DNA of 64,000 nt from an uncultured Holophagaceae bacterium (lineage in GTDB: Bacteria > Acidobacteriota > Holophagae > Holophagales > Holophagaceae): assembly GCA_903840385.1 (NCBI GenBank), contig CAIMFT010000105.1, positions 1 to 64,000 on the forward strand. Direction: 5' to 3'. Made by a program: the position numbers and the translations under genes. A model generated the notes under the pieces. It worked only from the letters and a program-made list of their open reading frames with translations, had not been told where the DNA came from and made no database searches. This document shows, piece by piece, positions 17,718-31,073 of this stretch (positions are counted from its first letter, which is position 1; each line of letters starts with the position of its first letter).

Positions 17718-19661
17718 CTACTCCACCAAGGGTTCCAGGTGGTAGGGGATGGAGATGACCACGGTCTTGGGCTTGAGGAGCAGGGCGCCCTTGATGCGCC
17801 AGGCCGTCTGGTTGTGCAGGATGTTGGCCCACCAGTGGCCGGTCACGAACTCCGGCAGGATCACGGTGATGGTGTACTCGGGCTCCACCCGCCGCATGCG
17901 GTCCAGCTCGTCGGTGATGGGCTCCACGATCTTCCGGTAGGGACTCTCAATGGACCGCAGGGGGATCCCCTCGCAGTAGTGCGGCCAGTCGGAGCGGAGC
18001 TTCTGGAGGGCCGCACTCTCCCGGCCGTGCTCATCCGGGAAGTCCACCGTGAGGGCCTCCACGTCGCCGTGGGCAGCGATGACCTTGGCGTAGTTGAGGG
18101 CCTGCACCACGCCTGAGTGGATGCCCGAGACCAGCACCACCACACGGTTGCGCCGATGCGGCAGGAACTCGGTGCGGCTGCCCGCCAGGATCGACTTCAC
18201 CCGGATGTAGTGCCGGTGGATCTTCAGGAACATCCAGACCATGATCGGGATCAGCAGGACCACCAGCCAGGCACCATGGATGAACTTGGTGACGGCGATG
18301 TCGGCCATGACGATGCCCGCCGCAGCCATGCCGATGCCGTTGATCACGGCCTTGGAGACCCAGCGTGGTTCCGCACGCCGGAGCCGATACCAGTGCATCA
18401 CCATGCCCGCCTGGGAGATGGTGAAGCCCGTGAACACGCCCAGGGCGTAGAGGGGCAGCAGTAGATCTGTGTTGGCGTGGAGGACAAAGACCAGGAAGCA
18501 ACTGACGGAGGTCAGGATGACGATGCCGTTGGAGAACACCAGGCGGTCGCCCTGGCTGGCGAACTGGCGGGGCAGGTAGTTGTCCCGACCCATGAGCGCC
18601 GCCAGGCGCGGGAAGTCAGCATAGGCCGTGTTGGCGGCCACCACCAGGATGGCGAAGGTGAAGCCCTGGGTAAGGTAGTACATGAGCTTGGGCAGGCCGT
18701 GGGTGACATCCCCATAGATGGCCTTCTCCAGCTTCGAGAGCAGGGTCTCCGGCACCACCGTGGGATCCAGGCTGTGCTGATAGACCACGCCCAGCCGATG
18801 GGCCAGCAGGGTGATGCCGAGGAACATGATGCCCAACAGCAGGACCATCCAGATCATGGTCTTGGAGGCGTTTTGTTCCGCGGGATCCTTGAAGGCCTGG
18901 ACGCCGTTGGAGATGGCCTCCACCCCCGTCAGGGCGGTACACCCTGCAGAGTAGGCCCGCATGAAGATCCAGATCATGGCCAGGCCACCAAAGCGCTGGG
19001 TGTGCTCCACCGCCGTGTGCACCTGGACCGGCGTGGGACCGCCCCCCAGGAAGGTCTTGAGGGTCCCGTAGCCGATCATGATCAGCATCAGGGCCACGAA
19101 GCCGTAGGTGGGCACCGCAAAGAAGGCACCGCTCTCCTTCACGCCCCGCAGGTTGGCCAGGGCAATGAGGACAATGCAGACAATGGTGATGAAGACGTTG
19201 TGGCCGTCCAGGCTGGGCAGAGCGGCCGTGATGGCCGCGACCCCCGAAGACACGGAGGTCGCCACCGTCAGGATGTAGTCGAGGAGCAGGCTGGCGCCCG
19301 CCACCAGGGCGGCGCTCTCACCCAGGTTCTCCTTGGCAACGATGTAGGCGCCGCCCCCGGAGGGGTAGGCCAGGATGGTCTGGCGGTAGCTGATGCCCAA
19401 AATCACCAGCAGGCCGACGATGCCCAACGCCACTGGCACCGACAGGCCAAAGAGCGGGTGCACCGCGGCCACGGCCACCAGGGCCCCCACGCTGTGCAGG
19501 TTGCTGGACAGGCTGGCCATGATCTCCTGAGTGGCGTAGGCCACGGAGGAGAGGGCGTCCGAGCTGAACACTGACAGGCCGATGACGTTGCTGACCTTGG
19601 TGTGTTGGCTCTCGACGCTGGACAAGCGCCGACCCAAGAGGATGCGTCGAAGGTTGGGCAT
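17718..19661 (-). CDS. APC-superfamily amino-acid permease
   Basis: SVFSSDALSSVAYATQEI, SYRQTILAYPSGGGAYIVAKENLG, GVEAISNGVQAF. Confidence 0.88.
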   Translation of the reverse strand: MPNLRRILLGRRLSSVESQHTKVSNVIGLSVFSSDALSSVAYATQEIMASLSSNLHSVGALVAVAAVHPLFGLSVPVALGIVGLLVILGISYRQTILAYPSGGGAYIVAKENLGESAALVAGASLLLDYILTVATSVSSGVAAITAALPSLDGHNVFITIVCIVLIALANLRGVKESGAFFAVPTYGFVALMLIMIGYGTLKTFLGGGPTPVQVHTAVEHTQRFGGLAMIWIFMRAYSAGCTALTGVEAISNGVQAFKDPAEQNASKTMIWMVLLLGIMFLGITLLAHRLGVVYQHSLDPTVVPETLLSKLEKAIYGDVTHGLPKLMYYLTQGFTFAILVVAANTAYADFPRLAALMGRDNYLPRQFASQGDRLVFSNGIVILTSVSCFLVFVLHANTDLLLPLYALGVFTGFTISQAGMVMHWYRLRRAEPRWVSKAVINGIGMAAAGIVMADIAVTKFIHGAWLVVLLIPIMVWMFLKIHRHYIRVKSILAGSRTEFLPHRRNRVVVLVSGIHSGVVQALNYAKVIAAHGDVEALTVDFPDEHGRESAALQKLRSDWPHYCEGIPLRSIESPYRKIVEPITDELDRMRRVEPEYTITVILPEFVTGHWWANILHNQTAWRIKGALLLKPKTVVISIPYHLEPLVE

Positions 19662-19954
19662 GGCTCAGGGATCCTGCATCAATGGTGGCACCGGCCTGGG
19701 GTCGGCGACGATGGGAACGGGGCCCATGGGTCTCGGGGGCGGGTGCCGCACGAGAAGGGTGGCCAGAGAGATGACGAGGCCGGGGTTGCCTTTCTTAAGC
19801 CATCTATTATGGCTGTTACGGGGAGCCTTGGGGAAAAGGCTTGAGGGCTGGGACAAGGAATTTTTCCCTTTTTTTGCCCCCGCTTGAGCTTGGGGGGGCA
19901 CAGGGGCTGTCCGCCACCCCTCCCCTGCGAGAGACTGGAACCCCAGGAGCCTGC

Positions 19955-20866
19955 ATGCCCCGATATGCCCGCCGTGTTGGCCGCGAAGTCCTGGAAGGGC
20001 ATCCCCGGCTCCCGCCCTGGATTGCCCAGGAGCGCGTGCGCCTCGGCGACCTCCATCGCATGAAGACCGACCTGCGAACCTCGGGTCTGCACACGGTGTG
20101 CGAGGAGGCCCGCTGCCCCAACCGCACCCACTGCTTCACCCTGGGCACCGCCACCTTCCTGCTCATGGGGGGCGTCTGCACCCGGGCCTGCGGATTCTGC
20201 AGCATCCAGAGCGGGCAACCCAAGGCGCTGAACCCCCTGGAGCCCCAGGAGACCGCCGAGCGTGTGGCGGCGCTGAACCTCCGCTTCGCCGTGCTCACCT
20301 CGGTGAACCGGGATGACCTGCCGGACGGCGGGGCGGCCCACTTCGCCGAGACCATCCTGGCCATCCGCCGCCGCAACCCGGGCGTCGGCGTGGAGGTGCT
20401 GGTGCCGGACTTCCTCGGTGACCTGGAGGCCGTGGCCCGCGTGGTCGCTGCCGGTCCCGAGGTGTTCAACCACAACACCGAGACCGTTCCCAGCCTGTAC
20501 AAGGAGGTACGGCCTGCGGGGCGCTTCGAGCGCAGCCTGGCTGTGCTCCGCCACGCCAAAACCCTGGGCACCGCTCTCTACGGCCCCGGCTTCCGCACCA
20601 AGAGCGGCCTCATGCTGGGCCTCGGTGAGACCGAGGCGGAGCTGTTGACCACCTTCCAGGCTCTCGTGGCGGTCGGCGTGGACATCCTCACCCTGGGCCA
20701 GTACCTGCGGCCCACGCGCCACCAGCTGCCCGTGAAGCGCTATGTCCCCCCGGAGGAATTCGAGGCCCTGGCTGAGCAGGCCCGGGTCCTGGGCTTCCGC
20801 ACCGTCCACGCCGGCCCCATGGTGCGCTCCAGTTACCACGCCGAAGAGGTGGCAGCCCAGGGCTGA
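19955..20866 (+). CDS. lipA: Lipoyl synthase (radical SAM)
   Basis: CEEARCPN, GGVCTRACGFCS radical-SAM cluster, TSVNRDDLPDGG, FNHNTETV, KSGLMLGLGE. Confidence 0.96.
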   Translation: MPRYARRVGREVLEGHPRLPPWIAQERVRLGDLHRMKTDLRTSGLHTVCEEARCPNRTHCFTLGTATFLLMGGVCTRACGFCSIQSGQPKALNPLEPQETAERVAALNLRFAVLTSVNRDDLPDGGAAHFAETILAIRRRNPGVGVEVLVPDFLGDLEAVARVVAAGPEVFNHNTETVPSLYKEVRPAGRFERSLAVLRHAKTLGTALYGPGFRTKSGLMLGLGETEAELLTTFQALVAVGVDILTLGQYLRPTRHQLPVKRYVPPEEFEALAEQARVLGFRTVHAGPMVRSSYHAEEVAAQG

Positions 20867-21514
20867 TCAGCCCCGGCGGGGCTCCACCACGATGGCTGCG
20901 GGCTCCGAAGGACAAGCAAAGACACACAGGCCGCACCCTGTACAGAACGCGCTGTCCACCACGGGATGACCATAGGGCTCACCTTCTCCGGGGGGCGCCA
21001 GGCGCAGGGCCTCGTCGGGGTAGGGGCAGCGGTCCACGCAGATGCGGCAGTCCCGGGGCTCCCGGTCCAGGGTGCCCCAGGTGACACAGAGGGCTGGCTT
21101 CACCCGGGCAGTACCCATGCGCACAGCCTTGGGCCCTTCCAACACCGTGCCATCGGCACGGACCAGCCGGGGCCAGATCAGAGCATTGTCCTCACACTCC
21201 GCGATGCAGGGCAGGGTGGTGCAGAGGAAGCAGGGGATGGCGCGGGGGTCGATGTAGGGGGTCCGCAGGGCCAGGCCCGCCGTGGCGGGTGCCTTGAGGA
21301 TGGCGTTCTCGGGACAGGCCCGGATGCACTTGTCGCAGCGGGTGCACTGGGTGAGAAACTCGAACTCGTCCAGGGCACCAGGCGGGCGCAGCAGCTTCGG
21401 CCCCAGGCTGGTCACGGCATCGTCCACCCGATTGGCCACGAACCCGGCAAACAAAGTCCCCAGGGACTTGAAGAAGTCCCCGCGCTCCTGGGGTTCGTCG
21501 AGCTTCTTCGCCAT
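20867..21514 (-). CDS. Multi-cluster 4Fe-4S ferredoxin (NapG/MauM-like)
   Basis: CTRCDKCIRACP, CFLCTTLPCIAEC, CRICVDRCP, CTGCGLCVFACP. Confidence 0.88.
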   Translation of the reverse strand: MAKKLDEPQERGDFFKSLGTLFAGFVANRVDDAVTSLGPKLLRPPGALDEFEFLTQCTRCDKCIRACPENAILKAPATAGLALRTPYIDPRAIPCFLCTTLPCIAECEDNALIWPRLVRADGTVLEGPKAVRMGTARVKPALCVTWGTLDREPRDCRICVDRCPYPDEALRLAPPGEGEPYGHPVVDSAFCTGCGLCVFACPSEPAAIVVEPRRG

Positions 21515-21518
21515 GGGC

Positions 21519-22346
21519 CTACATCAGCCCCAGGACTCGCAAGGCGGGCCAGAGGGTGCCCCACAGCACGGGGTCGAAGCCCAGGGTCAGCACCGCCGCC
21601 CGGCCGTCCGCCGTGAGCTCCGCGTGGGCCAGGAGCTCGGGGCTCACCGCCACCTCCCGGGAGCTGGGTGGGGCCCCCACCCACTTCACGCCGGTGGGGG
21701 CGTCCTTCTTGGCCAGGGCGGCCCCATCCTGGGCCCGCACCTGGAGCACCAGCAGGTCGCCATGGAAGGAGGGGATGCGGATCTCCAGCAGGCGGCCCTT
21801 GCCGACCACAGGAGGGACCGGCACCATCTCGAAGGCCTGCCGGTAGCCCAGCAGTTTCTCGTCGGGATCCTCGCCGTTGAGGACGGACAAGGTCTGCGCC
21901 ACCAGGCCATCCAGGCCCCGGTCGCCGAGCCACGCAATGGAACGGAGGTGAACACCGCCCACCTCGCCCACGTTGCTGAGCAGGGACGGCACCTGGGCCA
22001 GCACCTGCTCCAGAGCGGGTCGCCCCCGCAGGATCCGTGCGCCGGCGGGCCAAGCACCAGCCAGGGGCAGGGGCTCTGCCGCCGGATCAGGCTCGGGGCG
22101 GAGGTCCAGGATTCGTCCAGGGAAGGCCGACACCAGGCCTGGGTCCGGGGTCGCCACCAGGATCACCACATCCATGCCCTCCAGCAGGGCAGGGTCGGGG
22201 GCGAAGACCACCAGGTCGCCCTCCTCCTCGGCCACGGTGAGGGCACCGACTGACAGGGGTACCACCGAGGCATCGCGGGCCTCGAGGGCACCCACCAACT
22301 CCCGGCCCAAAAGTGTCTGGGCACCGATTACGGCGAGTTTCAACAT
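21519..22346 (-). CDS. Asd-like paralogue (USG-1-type), probably non-catalytic
   Basis: MLKLAVIGAQTLLGRELVGALEARD Rossmann motif; SNVGEVGGVHL where functional Asd has NANCTAT. Confidence 0.72.
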   Translation of the reverse strand: MLKLAVIGAQTLLGRELVGALEARDASVVPLSVGALTVAEEEGDLVVFAPDPALLEGMDVVILVATPDPGLVSAFPGRILDLRPEPDPAAEPLPLAGAWPAGARILRGRPALEQVLAQVPSLLSNVGEVGGVHLRSIAWLGDRGLDGLVAQTLSVLNGEDPDEKLLGYRQAFEMVPVPPVVGKGRLLEIRIPSFHGDLLVLQVRAQDGAALAKKDAPTGVKWVGAPPSSREVAVSPELLAHAELTADGRAAVLTLGFDPVLWGTLWPALRVLGLM

Positions 22347-22389
22347 GTCACAACCCCTCAATTCCGTTTTTCACCTAAACAACCGACAC

Positions 22390-23841
22390 CTACACCCGCA
22401 CTGGGGCTGAGTCTGCGGGTACATGGTCCTGAAGCGCCTGGGCTACGGGGCCCGCGAGGAACTGGCGCACCTGCTCACCGGCCCGGCCCGTGAAGCGGTT
22501 GGCATCCAGCAGGGTGGTGAGCTCGGCTTCGGTCATGGCCCAGGCGGGATCGGCCGCCAGCAGGGTGAGCAGCTCGTTGGGACGCCCCTCCGCCTTGATG
22601 CGGTGGCCGGCTTCCAGCGCAGACAGCCGGAAGCGCTCGTGCAGGTCCTGGCGGTCGCCGCCCCGCTTCACAGCCTCCATGAGCAGGACCTCGGCGGCCA
22701 TGAAGGGCAGCTCCTGGGCGAGGCGGGCCTCGATCATCCGGGGGTAGACCACCAGGCCGGAGGCGACGTTGCGGCAGAGCACGAGGATGGCGTCCACGGC
22801 CATGAGGCCCTGGCTGAGGGTGAGGCGGCGGTGGGCGCTGTCATCCAGGGTCCGCTCCATCCACTGCGTGGCGCTGGTCTGGTAGGTGGAGGGCATAAGG
22901 CCGAGGACAAAGCGGGCCAGGCTGTTGATGCGCTCCGAGCGCATGGGGTTGCGCTTGTAGGGCATGGCGCTGGAGCCGATCTGCTGGGCCTCGAAGGGCT
23001 CCTCCACCTCCTTGAGGTGCTGGAGCAGGCGCATGTCACAGGCGAACTTGGAGGCCGAGGCGGCGATGCCACAGAGCACCTGACCGATGCGGTCCTCCAG
23101 CTTGCGAGTGGCCGTCTGGCCCGAGACAGGGATGGCCGGGAAGCCCACCTTGGCGCAGAAGCGCAACTCCAGGGCCTCCACCTTGGCGCCGTCGCCGTCG
23201 AACAGCTCCAGGAAGCTGGCCTGGGTGCCCGTGGTGCCCTTGATGCCGCGCACCGGGGTGGTGCGCACCAGGTGGTCCAGGTCCTCCAGGTCCAGGAGCA
23301 GGTCCTGGATCCAGAGGCAGGCCCGCTTACCAACGGTGGTGGGCTGGGCGGGCTGGAAGTGGGTGAAGCCCAGGGTTGCCTGGTCCTGCCACTGGGCCGC
23401 AAAGACCCCCAGAGCGGCGATCAGGTCCTGGATGCGCCGCCGCAGCAGGCCCAGGGCCTCCTGCGCGATGAGGAGGTCGCCGTTGTCGGTGACAAAGCAG
23501 CTGGTCGCGCCGAGGTGGATCACAGGACGGGCGCCCGGGGCCTGCTCGCCCCAGGCGTGGATGGCGGCCATGACGTCATGGCGCAGGGCGGCCTCGTGGC
23601 GGGCAATGGTGGGCAGGTCCACCGCATCCTGGGTGGCGCGCAGCTCCTGGAGCTGGGCTGCCGTGATGGGCAGGCCCAGTTCGGCCTCGGCCTCCGCCAG
23701 GGCGACCCAGAGCCGCCGCCAGACGCGCTGTCGGTAGAGGGGAGAGAGCAGCCGCACCATGGCCTTGCTGGCGTAGCGACTGGCCAGGGGGTGCTCGAAG
23801 CGCTCCAGCTCGGGGCCCTCGTGGGGGGGAAGGAAGGACAT
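22390..23841 (-). CDS. purB: Adenylosuccinate lyase
   Basis: [43 protein letters not shown] signature; ATG at 23841. Confidence 0.95.
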   Translation of the reverse strand: MSFLPPHEGPELERFEHPLASRYASKAMVRLLSPLYRQRVWRRLWVALAEAEAELGLPITAAQLQELRATQDAVDLPTIARHEAALRHDVMAAIHAWGEQAPGARPVIHLGATSCFVTDNGDLLIAQEALGLLRRRIQDLIAALGVFAAQWQDQATLGFTHFQPAQPTTVGKRACLWIQDLLLDLEDLDHLVRTTPVRGIKGTTGTQASFLELFDGDGAKVEALELRFCAKVGFPAIPVSGQTATRKLEDRIGQVLCGIAASASKFACDMRLLQHLKEVEEPFEAQQIGSSAMPYKRNPMRSERINSLARFVLGLMPSTYQTSATQWMERTLDDSAHRRLTLSQGLMAVDAILVLCRNVASGLVVYPRMIEARLAQELPFMAAEVLLMEAVKRGGDRQDLHERFRLSALEAGHRIKAEGRPNELLTLLAADPAWAMTEAELTTLLDANRFTGRAGEQVRQFLAGPVAQALQDHVPADSAPVRV

Positions 23842-23958
23842 GGGAACTCCGTGCCTCCAGTGTCGCATGGCCGCAGGACTGTGATCCCGCTCACGAAGAG
23901 GGCCCATTTGCAGCGACTGGCCGCGGCTAGGATAGGGGCATCCCTGGGAGTCCTCGCC

Positions 23959-25197
23959 ATGTATGAAGTGATCCGAACCTCTGATCCCGCCGTGTTTCAG
24001 GCCCTCGAGCTCGAGGTCCAGCGGCAGCGGCATCACCTCGAGCTGATCGCCTCTGAGAACTACGCCTCCCGCGCCGTCATGCAGACCATGGGCTCGCACT
24101 TCACCAACAAGTACGCCGAGGGCTACCCCGGAAAGCGCTACTACGGCGGCTGTGGGCAGGTCGACATCATCGAGAACCTGGCCCGCGACCGGGCCAAGCA
24201 GATCTTCGGGGCGGAGCACGCCAATGTGCAGCCCCACAGCGGCGCCCAGGCCAACATGGCCGTCTACCTCGCGGCCCTCAAGCCCGGCGACACAGTGCTT
24301 GGGTTGGACCTCGCCCACGGCGGTCACCTCACGCACGGCCACCCCCTGAACAGCTCCGGCATCCTGTACAACTTTGTCCCGTATCACGTCCGCCAGGAGG
24401 ACGAGCGGGTGGACATGGACGAGGTCCGCAGCCTCGCCCTCCAGCACCGCCCCAAGATGATCGTTGTGGGTGCCTCGGCCTACAGCCGCACCTGGAACTT
24501 CCCCCTCTTCCGCCAGATCTGCGACGAGGTTGACGCCCTGCTCATGGTGGACATGGCCCACATCGCGGGCCTCGTGGCCACGGGCCACCACCCCAGCCCG
24601 GTGCCCCATGCGGACTTCGTGACCACCACCACCCACAAGACCCTGCGTGGGCCTCGCGGAGGCTTCATCCTGTGTAAGTCTCAGTTTGCCAAGGATATAG
24701 ATAGAGCGCTGTTCCCTGGCGTCCAGGGCGGCCCCCTCATGCACATCATCGCGGCGAAAGCCGTGGCCCTGCATGAAGTCATGCAGCCGGAGTTCAAGGC
24801 CTACAGCGGCCAGGTGATCCGCAATGCCCATGCCCTTGCCAAGGGCCTGCAGGAGCGGGGCTGGCGCATCGTCAGCGGCGGCACCGATAACCACCTGTTC
24901 CTGGTGGACTTGCGTGACCATGGGCTCCTGGGCAACGAGGCCGAACTGTGCCTCCACCGGGCGGGCATGACCACCAACAAGAATGGCATCCCCTTCGATC
25001 CCAACCCCCCCTTGAAGCCCTCCGGCGTGCGGCTGGGCTCCCCGGCCCTGACCACCCGCGGCATGAAGGAGGAGGAGATGGACCACATCGCCCGCTTCTT
25101 CGACCTGACCCTGCGCCACCGGGCCGACGAGAGCACCTTCGCCCGGGTCCGCCAGGAGGTCTTCCACCTCACGGACCAGTTCCCCATTCCTGAGTAG
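23959..25197 (+). CDS. glyA: Serine hydroxymethyltransferase
   Basis: [48 protein letters not shown]-lysine motif. Confidence 0.96.
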   Translation: MYEVIRTSDPAVFQALELEVQRQRHHLELIASENYASRAVMQTMGSHFTNKYAEGYPGKRYYGGCGQVDIIENLARDRAKQIFGAEHANVQPHSGAQANMAVYLAALKPGDTVLGLDLAHGGHLTHGHPLNSSGILYNFVPYHVRQEDERVDMDEVRSLALQHRPKMIVVGASAYSRTWNFPLFRQICDEVDALLMVDMAHIAGLVATGHHPSPVPHADFVTTTTHKTLRGPRGGFILCKSQFAKDIDRALFPGVQGGPLMHIIAAKAVALHEVMQPEFKAYSGQVIRNAHALAKGLQERGWRIVSGGTDNHLFLVDLRDHGLLGNEAELCLHRAGMTTNKNGIPFDPNPPLKPSGVRLGSPALTTRGMKEEEMDHIARFFDLTLRHRADESTFARVRQEVFHLTDQFPIPE

Positions 25198-25219
25198 GTC
25201 CCGACCAAGCATTGGACTG

Positions 25220-25256
25220 CAGCCAAAACGCCTTGCGTTTTGGCTGTATGTTTTTT
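25220..25256 (+). terminator. Rho-independent terminator after glyA
   Basis: Perfect 12-bp stem CAGCCAAAACGC-CTT-GCGTTTTGGCTG followed by TATGTTTTTT. Confidence 0.88.
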
Positions 25257-25266
25257 AGGGGTGGTC

Positions 25267-25695
25267 ATGGAGCCGGATGGGCTGTTTGTCTATGGGACGC
25301 TGCGCGAGGGTGGCTCGAACCACGCCTGGCTGCTGCGGACCCATCCGGAGGGGCTCTGCCGCGCCTGGACCGGGGGCCGACTGTTCCACCTCCCCGCCGG
25401 TTATCCCGCCCTGGTCGCCCAGCCTGCACCGCCGGACCCACCCGGCTCACCCGGTTGGGTCCGCGGCGACTTCGTGGGCTATGAGGACTTCGCCGACCTG
25501 GACCAGGCCCTGGCGGACCTGGACCCCCTGGAGGGCGTCGAGGAGGGCCTCTTCACCCGCGAGGTGATCCCCTTGCTGCTCGAAGGAGGGCGCTCCTGCT
25601 GGGCCTGGGCCTATGTGTTCCATGTGGAACGCCTCCCGAGGTTGAGTCGGGAGGCGGTGGAAATTCCGAGCGGAGACTGGGGGGCCTACTTGTAG
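25267..25695 (+). CDS. Gamma-glutamylcyclotransferase-like (AIG2) protein
   Basis: GLFVYGTLREGGSNHAWL; DLDPLEG; AYVFHVERL. Confidence 0.85.
   Translation: MEPDGLFVYGTLREGGSNHAWLLRTHPEGLCRAWTGGRLFHLPAGYPALVAQPAPPDPPGSPGWVRGDFVGYEDFADLDQALADLDPLEGVEEGLFTREVIPLLLEGGRSCWAWAYVFHVERLPRLSREAVEIPSGDWGAYL
25616..25631. promoter_or_regulatory. parS-like palindrome (one mismatch)
   Basis: TGTTCCATGTGGAACG, inside the AIG2 gene. Confidence 0.6.
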
Positions 25696-25707
25696 GTCGA
25701 GCCCGGA

Positions 25708-28314
25708 TCAGAGGCCCAGCGAGGGCTGCTCACCACTCTCGTCAGGACCCGGGTGGGCCAGGTCGGTCTCCGGCAGGTCCTCTTCCTCGTCCAGGGCCAT
25801 GGCGCTGGCGTCGATCTTGGCCAGACCCACCACCCGGTCATCGGCACTGGCGAGCTTGAGCAAGCTCACACCCTGGGCGGCCCGACCGGTCTTCCGGACC
25901 TCGTCGATGAGGAAGCGGATGACCATGCCCTCCTGGCTGATGAGGAGGCAGCCCTCACCCGGCTTGACGAGTTTGAAGCCCACCACCCGGCCGTTGCGGA
26001 CCCCAGCCCGGATGTTGATGACACCCGTGCCGCCCCGACCCTGGAGCCGGTAGTGCTGGAGCATGCTCTGTTTGCCGTAGCCCTTTTCGCACACAGTGAG
26101 CAGCCGGCCGTGGTCCTCGGTGCTCTTGTCGGGCTCCACACCTTCGGGCAGATCCGGCAGGGCATCCGCCACTTCCATGTCCACGATGTGGTCACCCTTG
26201 GCCAGCTTCATGCCGCGAACGCCCGTGGTGGCACGGCCCGTGGCCCGGACATCCTCCTCTGAGAAGCGGATCGCCTTGCCCAGAGCAGTGGCCAGGACAA
26301 TCTGCTGCTGGCCTGTGGAGCGACGCACCGTCACCAGGCTGTTGTCATCGTCGATGTTGAGGGCGATGAGGCCATTGGCGCGGATGTTGGCATAGGCCGC
26401 GAGACTGCTGCGCTTGACGGTACCGTCACTGGTCGCAAACACGAGGCACTCACCCTCGGGGAAGTCCCGAAGGGCCATCAGGGTCACCACGCTCTCCCCA
26501 TCCTTCAGGGAGATGAGGTTCCGGATGTGCTTGCCCCGGGTGGAGGCGGCCGCTTCGGGCAGATCGTAGACCTTGAGGGCGTAGACAATGCCCTTGTCGG
26601 TGAAGGCCATGAGGGTGTCGTGAGCCTTGGTGATGAAGAGCTGCTCGACGAAGTCCTCGTCCTTGGTCTTCATGCCGACTTTGCCCTTGCCCCCGCGCCG
26701 CTGGCGGCGGTAGGCGTTCAGATCGGTCCGCTTGATGTAGCCGGCCTTGGACATGGTGACGACCATGGGATCGTCGGGGACCACGTCCTCCATGCGGATC
26801 TCGCCGGTGTAGCCGACGATCTCGGTGCGGCGGTCGTTGCCAAACTGCTCAGCCACCTGCTGGAGCTCTTCTTTGATCACCTTCAGGAGCAGACTCTCGT
26901 CAGCCAGGATGGCATTGAGCTTCGCGATGGTCTTCTCCAGCTCGGCCAGCTCGTCGAGGATCTTGTCCCGCTCCAGGCCGGTGAGGCGCTGGAGGCGCAT
27001 GTCCAGGATGGCCTGGGCCTGCACGGCCGACAGACAGAGCCAGGGGCTCTTCTTGATGGCCGCAGCGGTGGCAAAGGCGCCCGCCATGAGGCCGGCTTTG
27101 GCTTCTTCGGGGCTCTTGGCGGCGCGGATGAGCTTGATGACCGCATCCAGGTGGTCCAGGGCGATCTTGAGGCCCATGAGGATGTGGTGGCGCTCCTCGG
27201 CCTTCCGCAGCTGGAAGAGGGTCCGGCGGGTGACCACCTCGCGGCGGAAGCCGATGAACTCCTGGAGCACCTCCCGGAGGGTGCAGACCCGGGGCTGACC
27301 ATTCACGATGGCCAGCATGGTGATGGGGAAGCTGTTCTGGAGCTGGGTCTGCTGGTAGAGCTGGTTGAGCACGATGTCCGTGGGCTCGTTCTTCTTCAGT
27401 TCCACCACCAGGCGGATGCCTTCGCGGTCGCTCTCGTCCCGCAAGTCACTGATTCCGTCGATCTTCTTCTCGCGGACCAGCTCGGCGATCTTCTCGGTGA
27501 GGGTGGCCTTGTTCACCTGGTAGGGCAGCTCGGTGAAGACGATCTGCTCGCGGTCTCCAGCTCGCCGGATCTGCTCGATGTGGGACTTGGCGCGCACCAC
27601 ACAGCGGCCGCGGCCGGTGCGGTAGGCATCCACCACACCCTCGGTGCCCAGCATGAGGCCGCCGCCAGGGAAGTCGGGCCCCTTGATGTGGGCCATCAGG
27701 CCTTCCAGGGCCAGGGTCGGGTTGTCGATGAGGTCGACCAGGGCGCGGCAGCACTCCCGCAGGTTGTGCGGCGGAATGCTGGTGGCCATGCCCACGGCGA
27801 TGCCCTGGGAGCCGTTGACCAGCAGGTTGGGGAAGCGGGAGGGCAGGACGAGGGGCTCCTCCATGCTGCCGTCGTAGTTGGGGCCGAAGTCCACCGTGTC
27901 CTGGTCGATATCGCCCATGAGCTCGTTGGCGAGCCGGGACAGGCGCGCCTCGGTGTAGCGCATGGCGGCCGCGGAGTCGCCGTCGATGGAGCCGAAGTTG
28001 CCCTGGCCATCCACCAGCACGTGGCGCATGGAGAAAGGCTGGGCCATGCGCACCAGGGTGTCGTAGATGGCTGAGTCGCCATGGGGATGGTACTTACCCA
28101 TGACATCACCGACGGTGCGGGCAGACTTCTTGTAGGCCCGGTTCCACTCGTTGCCCGACTCCTTCATGGCAAACATGACCCGGCGATGCACGGGCTTGAG
28201 ACCGTCGCGGACATCGGGCAGGGCCCGGCCCACGATCACGCTCATCGCATAGTCCAGATAGGACTTGCGCATCTCTTTTTCGATTTCCAGGGGCTCAATA
28301 CGGTTCTGGGTCAT
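25708..28314 (-). CDS. gyrA: DNA gyrase subunit A
   Basis: [50 protein letters not shown]. Confidence 0.98.
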   Translation of the reverse strand: MTQNRIEPLEIEKEMRKSYLDYAMSVIVGRALPDVRDGLKPVHRRVMFAMKESGNEWNRAYKKSARTVGDVMGKYHPHGDSAIYDTLVRMAQPFSMRHVLVDGQGNFGSIDGDSAAAMRYTEARLSRLANELMGDIDQDTVDFGPNYDGSMEEPLVLPSRFPNLLVNGSQGIAVGMATSIPPHNLRECCRALVDLIDNPTLALEGLMAHIKGPDFPGGGLMLGTEGVVDAYRTGRGRCVVRAKSHIEQIRRAGDREQIVFTELPYQVNKATLTEKIAELVREKKIDGISDLRDESDREGIRLVVELKKNEPTDIVLNQLYQQTQLQNSFPITMLAIVNGQPRVCTLREVLQEFIGFRREVVTRRTLFQLRKAEERHHILMGLKIALDHLDAVIKLIRAAKSPEEAKAGLMAGAFATAAAIKKSPWLCLSAVQAQAILDMRLQRLTGLERDKILDELAELEKTIAKLNAILADESLLLKVIKEELQQVAEQFGNDRRTEIVGYTGEIRMEDVVPDDPMVVTMSKAGYIKRTDLNAYRRQRRGGKGKVGMKTKDEDFVEQLFITKAHDTLMAFTDKGIVYALKVYDLPEAAASTRGKHIRNLISLKDGESVVTLMALRDFPEGECLVFATSDGTVKRSSLAAYANIRANGLIALNIDDDNSLVTVRRSTGQQQIVLATALGKAIRFSEEDVRATGRATTGVRGMKLAKGDHIVDMEVADALPDLPEGVEPDKSTEDHGRLLTVCEKGYGKQSMLQHYRLQGRGGTGVINIRAGVRNGRVVGFKLVKPGEGCLLISQEGMVIRFLIDEVRKTGRAAQGVSLLKLASADDRVVGLAKIDASAMALDEEEDLPETDLAHPGPDESGEQPSLGL

Positions 28315-28325
28315 GGTCTCTCGTT

Positions 28326-28358
28326 ACACAGGAATCGGCCGTTGGCCGATTCCTGTGT
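28326..28358. repeat. Perfect 15-bp inverted repeat with 3-nt loop immediately upstream of gyrA
   Basis: ACACAGGAATCGGCC-GTT-GGCCGATTCCTGTGT; 11 nt from gyrA ATG; no adjacent T-run in the gyrA direction. Confidence 0.9.
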
Positions 28359-28397
28359 TGATACAAATGAAAGGGATTTACAGGGCTGGATCATTAG

Positions 28398-28413
28398 GGT
28401 TCCACGTGGAACA
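28398..28413. promoter_or_regulatory. parS-like site
   Basis: GGTTCCACGTGGAACA between gyrB and gyrA; core GTTCCACGTGGAAC is a perfect palindrome close to the TGTTTCACGTGAAACA consensus. Confidence 0.8.
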
Positions 28414-28465
28414 GTTCTGGGGTTGTTAACTCGCGCGGAATTTGGCCGAAGGTCAAACTCCGAAA

Positions 28466-31063
<2,598 letters not shown>

Positions 31064-31073
31064 TCAGCGCGGA

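Noticed and set aside
19662-19954. Possible ydaO/c-di-AMP riboswitch upstream of the APC permease
   Set aside because: The permease type made this plausible, but the minus-strand leader lacks recognisable ydaO core sequences. Only generic C-rich stems were seen.
22423-25197. 924-aa plus-strand ORF
   Set aside because: The glyA frame extended upstream through antisense of purB; high-GC codon bias opens the opposite frame. True glyA starts at 23959.
22390-25212. 940-aa minus-strand ORF
   Set aside because: Only 22390-23841 is purB; the upstream part is antisense to glyA with low-complexity composition.
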